Assembly (NCBI GenBank): GCA_018816815.1 | Contig: JAHIVD010000031.1 | Span: 1 to 19,068, forward strand | Source: Patescibacteria group bacterium | Lineage (GTDB): Bacteria > Patescibacteriota > Microgenomatia > Daviesbacterales > UBA10151 | DNA: 19,068 nucleotides | Direction of reading: 5' to 3' | Shown: positions 1 through 6,556 of the stretch, piece after piece | Layout of the letters: every line of letters begins with the position of its first letter | How positions within the stretch are numbered: the first letter of the stretch is position 1 | Translations under genes and position numbers: made by a program | Notes under the pieces: model-generated | What the model was told of the DNA's origin: nothing | Seen by the model: the letters and a program-made list of their open reading frames with translations, nothing else | Databases searched by the model: none

Positions 1-100
1 CTCTGTTAACCTCCAGTCTTGAAGCAATATGTGTTTTGGGTATCCCTGTTTCATATAGCTCCCAGCTAAGGGTAATCTTGGTAATATTTTGCATATTCAT
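1..100 (-). CDS. Helix-turn-helix protein, 5' part only (transposase/integrase-type N-terminus)
   Basis: Reading the minus strand from ATG at 100 gives 33 residues before the window ends, beginning MNMQNITKITLSWELYETG and continuing IPKTHIASRLEVNR. The pattern W-x-x-x-x-x-G-x-x-x-x-x-I-A-x-x-L-x-V is the helix-turn-helix found at the N-terminus of IS481/IS3-type transposases and of small DNA-binding proteins. A second ATG lies two codons in. The rest is off-window, so the family cannot be settled: transposase, integrase or a simple regulator are all possible. The gene is divergent from the pyr operon, and two tandem copies of a 12-base unit sit directly before its start. Confidence 0.5.
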   Translation of the reverse strand, partial: MNMQNITKITLSWELYETGIPKTHIASRLEVNR

Positions 101-124
101 ATTGTAATACTAATTGTAATACTA
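101..124. repeat. Tandem 12-bp repeat (two copies)
   Basis: ATTGTAATACTA occurs twice head to tail, at 101-112 and 113-124, directly upstream of the minus-strand start at 100. On the minus strand each copy reads TAGTATTACAAT, which contains a -10-like TAGTAT. The proximal TAGTAT ends 6 bases before the ATG, the spacing seen at other starts in this window. The repeat could be a duplicated promoter element or an operator; function is inferred. Confidence 0.6.
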
Positions 125-157
125 ATGCCGGATTTCTATGGGGAATATTGCGGGAAC

Positions 158-186
158 TTGACAGATTAAGTTTTTATCGCTAAACT
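158..186 (+). promoter_or_regulatory. Predicted sigma70-type promoter of the pyrB leader
   Basis: TTGACA (158-163) and TAAACT (181-186) are separated by 17 bases. Transcription would start near 193, about 11 bases before the leader-peptide ATG at 204 and about 93 bases before pyrB. There is no Shine-Dalgarno sequence between the start site and the leader ATG. Confidence 0.65.
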
Positions 187-203
187 ATCTTGAATCTTGA
201 ATT

Positions 204-260
204 ATGATGAAGCGTATTTTTAAAATCTCTCTAAATATTAGATGCAGTAACCGCCTGTAG
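204..260 (+). CDS. Putative pyr leader peptide (18 aa)
   Basis: ATG at 204 opens a short frame encoding MMKRIFKISLNIRCSNRL that stops with TAG at 258-260. It lies between a good promoter (158-186) and pyrB. Its last three sense codons and stop run through the 5' arm and loop of a terminator hairpin (251-267). That geometry matches coupled transcription-translation attenuation as in enterobacterial pyrBI (pyrL), where a closely following ribosome blocks the terminator. The codons are not strongly biased to one amino acid (three Arg, three Ile, two Lys), so amino-acid sensing of the trp type is less likely than UTP-sensitive polymerase pausing. No Shine-Dalgarno sequence is visible. Assignment rests on position and geometry only. 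Confidence 0.5.
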   Translation: MMKRIFKISLNIRCSNRL

Positions 261-276
261 GGGGCGGATTTTTTTT
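251..276 (+). terminator. Intrinsic terminator acting as attenuator before pyrB
   Basis: CCGCC (251-255) pairs with GGCGG (263-267) across a 7-base loop, and an A is then followed by a run of eight or more T (269-276). The hairpin ends 10 bases before the pyrB ATG. No plus-strand gene other than the leader peptide precedes it and the upstream gene points away, so it can only terminate the pyr leader transcript. This makes an attenuator the natural reading. Confidence 0.75.
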
Positions 277-285
277 GAAAAAATT

Positions 286-1212
286 ATGAAAAGATTTAAA
301 AACCGGGATATTATAGATATAAACGATTTTCCCAGAGAGGAGTTGTTGTATATTTTAAAAATAGCCAAGAAATTTGATCCGGTATTTGTTAAAAAAGACC
401 GGTCAAATTACACTATTGCCCAAGGTAAAATTGCAGCCCTGCTTTTTTTTGAACCTTCTACCCGTACTGAACAATCATTCCGCTCTGCCGCCCAAAAAAT
501 AGGTATGGGAACAATTGGCTTTAACGACCCAGAGGCTACATCTATTCATAAGGGTGAATCTTTTTCAGACACCATCAGGATAATGGATGCTTATGCGGAT
601 GTTTTGATTATCAGGCACCCGGAAGCATTTTCTGCTAAAACCGCGGCAGATGTAGCTCAGATACCGGTTATCAATGCAGGTGATGGTCCGAATCAGCACC
701 CAACTCAAACAATGCTTGATTTATATACCATCTTAAAGCAATTTGGCAGGCTGGACAATCTAAAAATAGCTCTAGTGGGTAACCAAAAGCACTACAGAAC
801 CATGCATGCTTTATCTGCGGCAATGTTTAAATTCTCCAACAATAAAATTTACGGCATTTCACCAAAAGGGCTTGAGATGCCGGCTGAATTTAAACATGCC
901 AATTATTTTGATGAACCGATTGATATGAGGAAGCTGAATAGGAAACTTTCTGAAATCAAGCCAGATATTATTTATGCCGGCCGGATCCCAAAAGAGTATA
1001 TGAAGGGAGATGTTAAAAAATATAGTTACCAAATAGATAAAGAAACACTGAAATGTTTGCCAAAAAGTACTGTTATTATGCATCCATTGCCAAGAGTTAA
1101 TGAAATTGATCCGGAAGTAGATGCAAGTCCGGCTGCAATTTATTTCACTCAAGCCAGAAATGGGTTATATGTCCGAGAAGCGCTGCTGACATTAATTCTT
1201 GGTAGGATTTGA
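286..1212 (+). CDS. pyrB: Aspartate carbamoyltransferase catalytic chain
   Basis: Catalyses carbamoyl phosphate plus L-aspartate to N-carbamoyl-L-aspartate, the first committed step of UMP synthesis, in the cytoplasm. At 308 residues it matches the usual catalytic chain (E. coli 311). Visible motifs are S58-T-R-T61 (carbamoyl-phosphate loop), T85-S-I-H-K89 (the loop donated by the adjacent subunit), HPTQ at 138-141, R171 (YRTMHAL) and HPLPR at 266-270. The aspartate-loop segment reads G-R233-I-P235 where most family members have T-R-x-Q, so the substrate-contacting Gln (E. coli Q231) is Pro here. No pyrI regulatory chain follows, although one could lie elsewhere. carA starts 18 bases downstream, so pyrB-carA-carB is an operon. 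There is no clear Shine-Dalgarno before this ATG; a terminator hairpin sits just upstream. Confidence 0.95.
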   Translation: MKRFKNRDIIDINDFPREELLYILKIAKKFDPVFVKKDRSNYTIAQGKIAALLFFEPSTRTEQSFRSAAQKIGMGTIGFNDPEATSIHKGESFSDTIRIMDAYADVLIIRHPEAFSAKTAADVAQIPVINAGDGPNQHPTQTMLDLYTILKQFGRLDNLKIALVGNQKHYRTMHALSAAMFKFSNNKIYGISPKGLEMPAEFKHANYFDEPIDMRKLNRKLSEIKPDIIYAGRIPKEYMKGDVKKYSYQIDKETLKCLPKSTVIMHPLPRVNEIDPEVDASPAAIYFTQARNGLYVREALLTLILGRI

Positions 1213-1230
1213 AGCCGGAAAGAACAAATT

Positions 1231-2280
1231 ATGCAAGGAAAACTGATTCTGTCCGACGGGACAGTTTTTTTAGGAGAAAGTTTTGGGGTAGAGGAATCCA
1301 CTTCAGGTGAGGTGGTTTTTAATACCGGAATGGTAGGTTATCCTGAGTCTTTAACAGATCCGTCATATTTCGGGCAAATTCTGGTTTTAACCTACCCATT
1401 GCAGGGTAATTACGGAGTCCCAAAGAGTGAATTTTGGGAATCAGGGAAAATTCAAGCTAAAGGATTGATTGTTCAAAATTATATTGATCACCCGTCACAT
1501 TTTGAGAGCCGGAAGAGCCTGGGAGAGTGGCTTAAGGAGCAAAAGATACCTGCCATACAAGGAATTGATACCAGAGAGTTAACCAGGAAACTGAGAGAAC
1601 ACGGGGTGATGTTAGGGAAAATAATCACCGGAGAAGACATAAATGAAATTTATGACCCGAATTCAGAGAATATTTTGCCAAATGTTAGCTGCAGAAAGGT
1701 TAAAGAGTACGGGGTTGGTAAGAAAAACATAGTTTTGATTGATTGTGGAGCAAAGGAAAATATTATTAGAAGTTTAGTAAAAAGAGGAGTAAAAGTTACA
1801 AGAGTGCCTTGGGATTTTAATCCAATAATCGGTTTACCAGCTAACGGATTTGATGGAGTTTTAGTTTCTAATGGGCCCGGAGATCCTAAACAAGCCGGAA
1901 AAACTATTGAAATTGTTAAACAGCTGCTGGAAAAAGGTGTTCCTATCTTTGGGATTTGTTTAGGCAGTCAAATTTTGGCTTTGGCAGCTGGAGGAGAAAC
2001 TTATAAATTAAAGTTTGGCCATAGAGGTCAAAATCAGCCTGTCCAGGATGTAATAAGCAAAAAAGCTGTAATTACTTCCCAAAACCACGGTTTTGCAGTT
2101 GATATGAAATCAATGGGTAAAGATTGGGAGGAATGGTTTGTTAACTTAAACGATGGGACAAACGAAGGAATCAGACACAAAAATAAACCATTTTTGGCAG
2201 TGCAGTTTCACCCGGAGGCAAATCCTGGTCCAACAGAGGGCGGATATCTATTTGATGAGTTTATAAAATATGTTAAATAA
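1231..2280 (+). CDS. carA: Carbamoyl-phosphate synthase small (glutaminase) subunit
   Basis: Hydrolyses glutamine and passes ammonia to CarB for carbamoyl phosphate synthesis. It has 349 residues against 382 in E. coli. The N-terminal CPSase_sm domain spans about 1-130 (GEVVFNTGMVGYPESLTDPSY) and the class I glutamine amidotransferase domain about 165-349. The catalytic triad is Cys243 in GICLGSQ, His327 and Glu329 in QFHPE. The family usually has GICLGHQ, so Ser246 replaces a common His; the triad is intact. A SNGPGDP oxyanion-region motif is at 213-219. A modest purine-rich stretch (GGAAAG) precedes the ATG. The gap to carB is 18 bases. Confidence 0.95.
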   Translation: MQGKLILSDGTVFLGESFGVEESTSGEVVFNTGMVGYPESLTDPSYFGQILVLTYPLQGNYGVPKSEFWESGKIQAKGLIVQNYIDHPSHFESRKSLGEWLKEQKIPAIQGIDTRELTRKLREHGVMLGKIITGEDINEIYDPNSENILPNVSCRKVKEYGVGKKNIVLIDCGAKENIIRSLVKRGVKVTRVPWDFNPIIGLPANGFDGVLVSNGPGDPKQAGKTIEIVKQLLEKGVPIFGICLGSQILALAAGGETYKLKFGHRGQNQPVQDVISKKAVITSQNHGFAVDMKSMGKDWEEWFVNLNDGTNEGIRHKNKPFLAVQFHPEANPGPTEGGYLFDEFIKYVK

Positions 2281-2298
2281 GACTAAACAGGGATCAAT

Positions 2299-5200
2299 AT
2301 GGGGAATAAATTAAAAAAGAATAAATTTAAAAAAGTACTTGTTTTAGGATCAGGAGCACTAAAAATTGGTGAAGCAGGGGAATTTGATTATTCTGGCTCA
2401 CAAGCCTTAAAAGCTTTAAAAGAAGCTAAAATTGAATCAGTTTTAATTAACCCCAATATTGCCACAATTCAAACTTCGAAAAGTTTAGCAAATAAAATCT
2501 ATTTTTTGCCTGTAACCCCATATTTTGTTCAAAAAGTGATTGAGAAAGAAGCTCCGGATGGAATTTTCTTAAGTTTTGGAGGGCAAACAGCTTTAAATTG
2601 CGGTTTGGAATTGGAGCGAAGAGGGATATTTAAGAAATTTCATGTTCAAGTTTTAGGTTCTTCTCTGCGGAGTATCCAAATTACTGAGGATAGGGAACTG
2701 TTTGCCAAGGAGCTTTTCAAGATCGCTGTTAAAGTGCCGAAAGGGGGTTTTGCAAGAACCTTTAACGAGGCACTAAAAATTGGCCGGAAATTGGGTTATC
2801 CGCTTCTTATAAGAAGCGGATTTTCATTGGGAGGATTGAGTTCCGGAGTGGCTAGCAATAAGGAGGAATTTATTAATATGGTTTCAGGAGCCTTAAAGAA
2901 AGCCCCACAAATTGCGATCGAGGAATATTTAAAGCACTGGAAAGAAATTGAGTATGAGGTGGTGCGGGACAGGGATGGTAATAAAATAACTGTTTGCAAT
3001 ATGGAAAATCTGGACCCTTTAGGAATTCATACAGGTGAGAGTATTGTGGTTGCACCTTCTCAAACCCTTAATAATTATCAATACCATTTTTTACGTAAAT
3101 TATCTTTGCAGGTTATTGAGCATTTGAGGATAGTTGGGGAATGCAATATCCAGTTTGCGCTGAATCCTAAAAACAATGACTGCAGGGTGATTGAAGTTAA
3201 TGCCAGGCTGTCACGATCTTCGGCTTTAGCTTCAAAAGCAACAGGGTACCCTTTGGCATACATTGCAGCAAAAATTGCATTAGGTTTTAGCTTGCCAGAA
3301 CTAAAAAACAGTGTAACTCTTTCAACCTCAGCTTTTTTTGAGCCTAGTTTAGATTATATGGTAGTAAAAATCCCAAGGTGGGATTTGCAAAAATTTGTGG
3401 GAGCAAAGGAAATAATTGGTTCTGAAATGAAAAGTGTAGGAGAAGTTATGGCGATTGGCCGGAGCTTTCCGGAAGCACTGCAGAAGGCTATCAGGATGAT
3501 GGAAACAGGCCAGGATGGGCTTTTAGGAAACGGTATAGACGATACTAAGCTTTTGCCTACAACGCAGCGGCTTTTTGTTATAGCCCGTAGATTCAGCAAA
3601 GGGGAATCAGTGGAAAATATTTATAAAGTAACAGGTATTGATCCTTGGTTTCTTTATCAAATCAAAGAAATAGTAGAATTTGAAGATAGTCTTCAGTCTT
3701 CTTCTTCTTCTTCTTCTTCTTCGGGGGCCTTCAGTCGTCAGATAGTACTCAAAGCTAAGAAGTTAGGTTTCTCGGACAAGCTTCTTGCTAGAACTTTTAA
3801 AGTAAACGAAAAGAAGATTAGAGAGTTTAGAAAAAAACACGATATAGCGCCTAGAGTTAAACATATAGATACTTTAGCTGCTGAATACCCGGCCAAAACA
3901 AACTATCTTTACTTGACTTATCATGGAAATGAATCAGAAACAGCGTCTACGGATTGTAGTTTGCAACCTACAGTTGTTAAGCAGAAGCCGGAAGATGGGA
4001 GTCGGGAAGCTATTGTTCTTGGATCAGGTCCTTACCGGATTGGGTCTTCCGTAGAATTTGATTGGTGTTGTGTTACAGCTGCGGAAACTTTGCGGTCAAA
4101 AGGATTTAAAACAATTATTATTAATTGTAATCCTGAGACTGTTTCAACAGATTTTGATTGTGCAGACAAATTATATTTTGAGGAATTAACATTTGAAAGG
4201 GTCAGTGATATTTATGATATTGAGAAAAAAGCAAATCTTGCTACTGATGGGGTAAATCTTGTCTTGGGTTTTGGCGGCCAGGTGCCTAATAACTTAGCCA
4301 TGAGTTGTTTTCAGGCAGGCTACAAAATCCTGGGAACTTCTCCAAAAAGTATTGACCGGGCAGAGGACCGGAATAAGTTTTCTAAACTGCTTGACAAATT
4401 AGGTATTGAACAACCAGCTTGGCAGAGTTTTAAAAATTCAGATGAGGCTGTAAAATTTGCCGGCAAAATCGGCTATCCTGTTCTAATAAGACCCTCTTAT
4501 GTTTTATCAGGTTCTGCTATGAATGTGGCATACTCCGGAGCTGGTTTAAAAAAATATTTAAAACACGCTTCTTATGTATCTTTGGAACATCCGGTAGTAA
4601 TCTCCAAGTTTGTGGAGGGGGCTAAAGAGATTGAAATTGACGGAGTCGGGCAAAAAGGTAAGTTGTTGATTTATGCCATATCAGAGCATGTGGAGAATGC
4701 CGGAGTACACTCAGGTGATGCAACAATAGTTTTGCCGCCACAAAGGCTTTTTTTGAAAACTGTCAGACAAATTAAGAAAGCAACAAAAAAGATCCTGAAA
4801 GCATTAGATATTAACGGACCGTTTAATATTCAATTTTTAGCAAAAGATAATAGGGTTTCTGTAATTGAATTAAATTTGCGAGCCTCCCGTTCTTTTCCGT
4901 TTGTCTCAAAAGTGACTGGATTTAATTTTGTAGAAATGGCAACCAGAGTGATGCTTGGGGAAGTTCTTTCCGGTGATTTTAAGACTATAGATTTGGACTA
5001 TGTTGGAGTGAAAGCACCTCAGTTTTCTTTTAGTCGGATAAAAGGTGCTGATCCCAGGCTGCGGGTAGAGATGTCCTCGACCGGGGAGGTAGCTTGTTTT
5101 GGAGACGACCTGGAAGAAGCCTATCTCAAAGCAATCCTGGCAACAGGATTTAAGATGCCAAAAAGAAGTGTTTTTCTGACAATTGGCGGAGAGAAAAATA

Positions 5201-5571
5201 AGCTGGATTTGCTCACATCAGCTCAAAAGTTATCGTCTTTGGGTTTTAAGATATATGCTACAGAACATACTCATGAATTTTTAAATAAACATAGTATTAA
5301 AAATACCCGGGTCTATAAAATTTCGGAAAGAAAAACCCCTTCTGTTTTGGATTCTCTGAAAAACGACAAGATTGATCTGGTGATAAATATATCTGAACCA
5401 AGATCAAGCCGGGGTGAAACTGCAGGGTATCTTATCAGAAGAAGTTGTGTGGATTTAGGGATTCCTTTGATAACCAATCTGCAAGCAGCAGAGCTGTTGG
5501 TTTCTGCGCTAGCTAATATGAAACTGGAAGATCTGCAGATTAAAAGCTGGGATGAATATGTTTCTTCTTAA
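2299..5571 (+). CDS. carB: Carbamoyl-phosphate synthase large subunit, eukaryote-CAD-like clade
   Basis: Synthesises carbamoyl phosphate from bicarbonate, ammonia and two ATP. The 1090 residues (E. coli 1073) comprise two ATP-grasp halves (about 1-400 and 570-950), an oligomerisation domain between them, and a C-terminal MGS-like allosteric domain from about 954. Signature segments resemble animal CAD/CPS1 more than E. coli: EFDYSGSQA, HWKEIEYEVVRD, GSSVEFDWC, SYVLSGSAMNV and NLRASRSFPF, where E. coli has GQGIEFDYC, SYVLGGRAME and NPRAARTVPF at the last three. As I recall, Bacteroidetes also carry this type, so it need not mean transfer from a eukaryote. A run of nine serines (residues about 467-475, encoded by eight TCT and one TCG) sits in the oligomerisation domain. 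A roughly 25-residue low-similarity stretch precedes the second half. Confidence 0.95.
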   Translation: MGNKLKKNKFKKVLVLGSGALKIGEAGEFDYSGSQALKALKEAKIESVLINPNIATIQTSKSLANKIYFLPVTPYFVQKVIEKEAPDGIFLSFGGQTALNCGLELERRGIFKKFHVQVLGSSLRSIQITEDRELFAKELFKIAVKVPKGGFARTFNEALKIGRKLGYPLLIRSGFSLGGLSSGVASNKEEFINMVSGALKKAPQIAIEEYLKHWKEIEYEVVRDRDGNKITVCNMENLDPLGIHTGESIVVAPSQTLNNYQYHFLRKLSLQVIEHLRIVGECNIQFALNPKNNDCRVIEVNARLSRSSALASKATGYPLAYIAAKIALGFSLPELKNSVTLSTSAFFEPSLDYMVVKIPRWDLQKFVGAKEIIGSEMKSVGEVMAIGRSFPEALQKAIRMMETGQDGLLGNGIDDTKLLPTTQRLFVIARRFSKGESVENIYKVTGIDPWFLYQIKEIVEFEDSLQSSSSSSSSSGAFSRQIVLKAKKLGFSDKLLARTFKVNEKKIREFRKKHDIAPRVKHIDTLAAEYPAKTNYLYLTYHGNESETASTDCSLQPTVVKQKPEDGSREAIVLGSGPYRIGSSVEFDWCCVTAAETLRSKGFKTIIINCNPETVSTDFDCADKLYFEELTFERVSDIYDIEKKANLATDGVNLVLGFGGQVPNNLAMSCFQAGYKILGTSPKSIDRAEDRNKFSKLLDKLGIEQPAWQSFKNSDEAVKFAGKIGYPVLIRPSYVLSGSAMNVAYSGAGLKKYLKHASYVSLEHPVVISKFVEGAKEIEIDGVGQKGKLLIYAISEHVENAGVHSGDATIVLPPQRLFLKTVRQIKKATKKILKALDINGPFNIQFLAKDNRVSVIELNLRASRSFPFVSKVTGFNFVEMATRVMLGEVLSGDFKTIDLDYVGVKAPQFSFSRIKGADPRLRVEMSSTGEVACFGDDLEEAYLKAILATGFKMPKRSVFLTIGGEKNKLDLLTSAQKLSSLGFKIYATEHTHEFLNKHSIKNTRVYKISERKTPSVLDSLKNDKIDLVINISEPRSSRGETAGYLIRRSCVDLGIPLITNLQAAELLVSALANMKLEDLQIKSWDEYVSS
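3697..3720 (+). repeat. (TCT)8 trinucleotide microsatellite inside carB
   Basis: Eight perfect TCT codons in a row, followed by TCG, encode nine consecutive serines. Expansion or contraction by whole units would keep the reading frame. Such a tract is unusual in a housekeeping enzyme. Confidence 0.9.
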
Positions 5572-5575
5572 CCAA

Positions 5576-5603
5576 GTCATTCTGAGCAATTGGCGAAGAA
5601 TCT
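5576..5603. repeat. REP-like dispersed element (CATTCTGAGC...CGAAGAATC type)
   Basis: The sequence begins GTCATTCTGAGC and ends GCGAAGAATCT, an imperfect palindrome with ATTCT/AGAAT outer arms. Similar sequences recur in intergenic regions of many bacterial genomes, including candidate phyla. That is recalled knowledge; only one copy is in this window. It lies just after carB and could act at the transcript end. Confidence 0.5.
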
Positions 5604-5832
5604 AATTAGTAAATTTAAGAGTGGAAAGGATTTAATCTAAATAACTATCATTTGGATACCGTGGATACCGAGGCGCGCATAAGGATAAAATTTTATTTTT
5701 TGTAGAATCTAATAAAATATAAATTCCAGTGGCATATTTAAAACCTATTTCCCGTTAATATTAAATTATGGGCTATCTAAATTATAATCTGAGTAATTCC
5801 TTTTTGTTTCACCAGGATTATCTTAAGCATGC

Positions 5833-5838
5833 TATAAT
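5833..5838 (+). promoter_or_regulatory. -10 box of the DUF5678/protease pair, leaderless layout
   Basis: A consensus TATAAT ends exactly 6 bases before the ATG at 5845, so transcription would begin at or within a base or two of the start codon. The box lies in the 11-bp palindrome GCTATAATAGC (5831-5841), flanked by GCATGC at 5827-5832 and 5843-5848, which could serve as an operator. No convincing -35 is visible at normal spacing. The preceding spacer 5604-5832 is AT-rich and I see no gene in it. Confidence 0.6.
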
Positions 5839-5844
5839 AGCAGC

Positions 5845-6057
5845 ATGCAAAATAAGTCTTTAAAACCTATTGATTTAACCAAAAAACTCTTACCCTATGA
5901 AAATAAATGGGTGGCTTTGTCAGAAGATCGGAGAGAAGTTTTAGGAGCTGGACAAACTTTAAAAGAAGCTAAAAAAGCAGCAGAAAAAAAAGGCAAAAAA
6001 TATCTTTTCCTAAAAGTTTTACCCTTTAATACCTCCTTTGTGCCAGCTAGCCAATGA
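5845..6057 (+). CDS. Small DUF5678-like protein
   Basis: A 70-residue basic protein with no signal peptide or membrane segment. The core, from about residue 18, reads YENKWVALSEDRREVLGAGQ followed by TLKEAKKAAEKKG. It matches the pattern of DUF5678 (short beta-strand with KWVA, a turn, then a Lys-rich helix). The biochemical function of the family is unknown to me. The stop codon overlaps the start of the next gene (ATGA at 6054-6057), so the two are translationally coupled. The ATG lies 6 bases after a TATAAT, which supports this start. Confidence 0.75.
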   Translation: MQNKSLKPIDLTKKLLPYENKWVALSEDRREVLGAGQTLKEAKKAAEKKGKKYLFLKVLPFNTSFVPASQ

Positions 6058-6467
6058 AATTTCCCTACATTAAATTTCCTTCCTCTGATCCAAAACAAAA
6101 ATGGGTTAGCCGACCGTATATTCCTCTTAAAATAATTGGACAAAAAGGTATCTGGGAAGGATATGGTCTGATTGATTCAGGAGCAGATAAGTCTTTGCTT
6201 AATACAGAAATAGCAGAGGAAATCGGTTTTGATTTAAATGAAAGTCAATGCGAAAATTTTAGCGGCATTGAGGGAGGAAAACTTAAAGCTAGGGTTGCTA
6301 GGATTAGGTTACAGATTGCAGGTTTTGAGGAGATAAAGATAGCAGTAGGTTTTGTAAACAGCGCAGCAGTCGGAGTAATTCTTGGGCAAGAGGGATTTTT
6401 TGATGAGTACAGAATAAAATTTGAAAGAGATCATGGTATTTTTGAAATAACTCCTATTAGAAGATAG
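6054..6467 (+). CDS. Retropepsin-like aspartic protease (clan AA)
   Basis: A 137-residue protein with the aspartic protease signature G-L-I-D41-S-G-A-D-K-S-L-L. A second conserved block near the C-terminus reads GVILGQEGFF then DEYRIKF, as expected for a single-domain retroviral-type protease that works as a dimer. No signal peptide is apparent, so it is likely cytoplasmic. The substrate is unknown. It overlaps the preceding DUF5678-like gene by 4 bases, which suggests the partner may be its substrate, inhibitor or specificity factor (inference). Alternatives such as a non-catalytic retropepsin fold cannot be excluded, but the D-S-G-A triad is intact. Confidence 0.8.
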   Translation: MKFPYIKFPSSDPKQKWVSRPYIPLKIIGQKGIWEGYGLIDSGADKSLLNTEIAEEIGFDLNESQCENFSGIEGGKLKARVARIRLQIAGFEEIKIAVGFVNSAAVGVILGQEGFFDEYRIKFERDHGIFEITPIRR

Positions 6468-6530
6468 ATTGACAAATCAGAATTAGTATTTTTGCGGGAA
6501 ATATGCGAGAATGAGATAGTTATCAAGCTT

Positions 6531-6550
6531 TAGCTATCAGCTGATAGCTA
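6531..6550. promoter_or_regulatory. Perfect 20-bp palindrome upstream of fic, candidate operator
   Basis: TAGCTATCAGCTGATAGCTA is its own reverse complement over all 20 bases and ends 6 bases before the Fic start codon. A related shorter inverted repeat, GATAGTTATC, lies at 6515-6524. The right half contains TGATAGCTA, a weak extended -10-like element at the usual leaderless distance. The Fic protein carries its own C-terminal winged helix, so autoregulation is plausible. As RNA the palindrome could also fold into a tight hairpin over the start region. Confidence 0.6.
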
Positions 6551-6556
6551 CCAATC

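Noticed and set aside
251..276. The hairpin before pyrB as an ordinary terminator of an upstream gene
   Set aside because: The upstream gene is on the minus strand and points away; only the leader frame precedes the hairpin on the plus strand.
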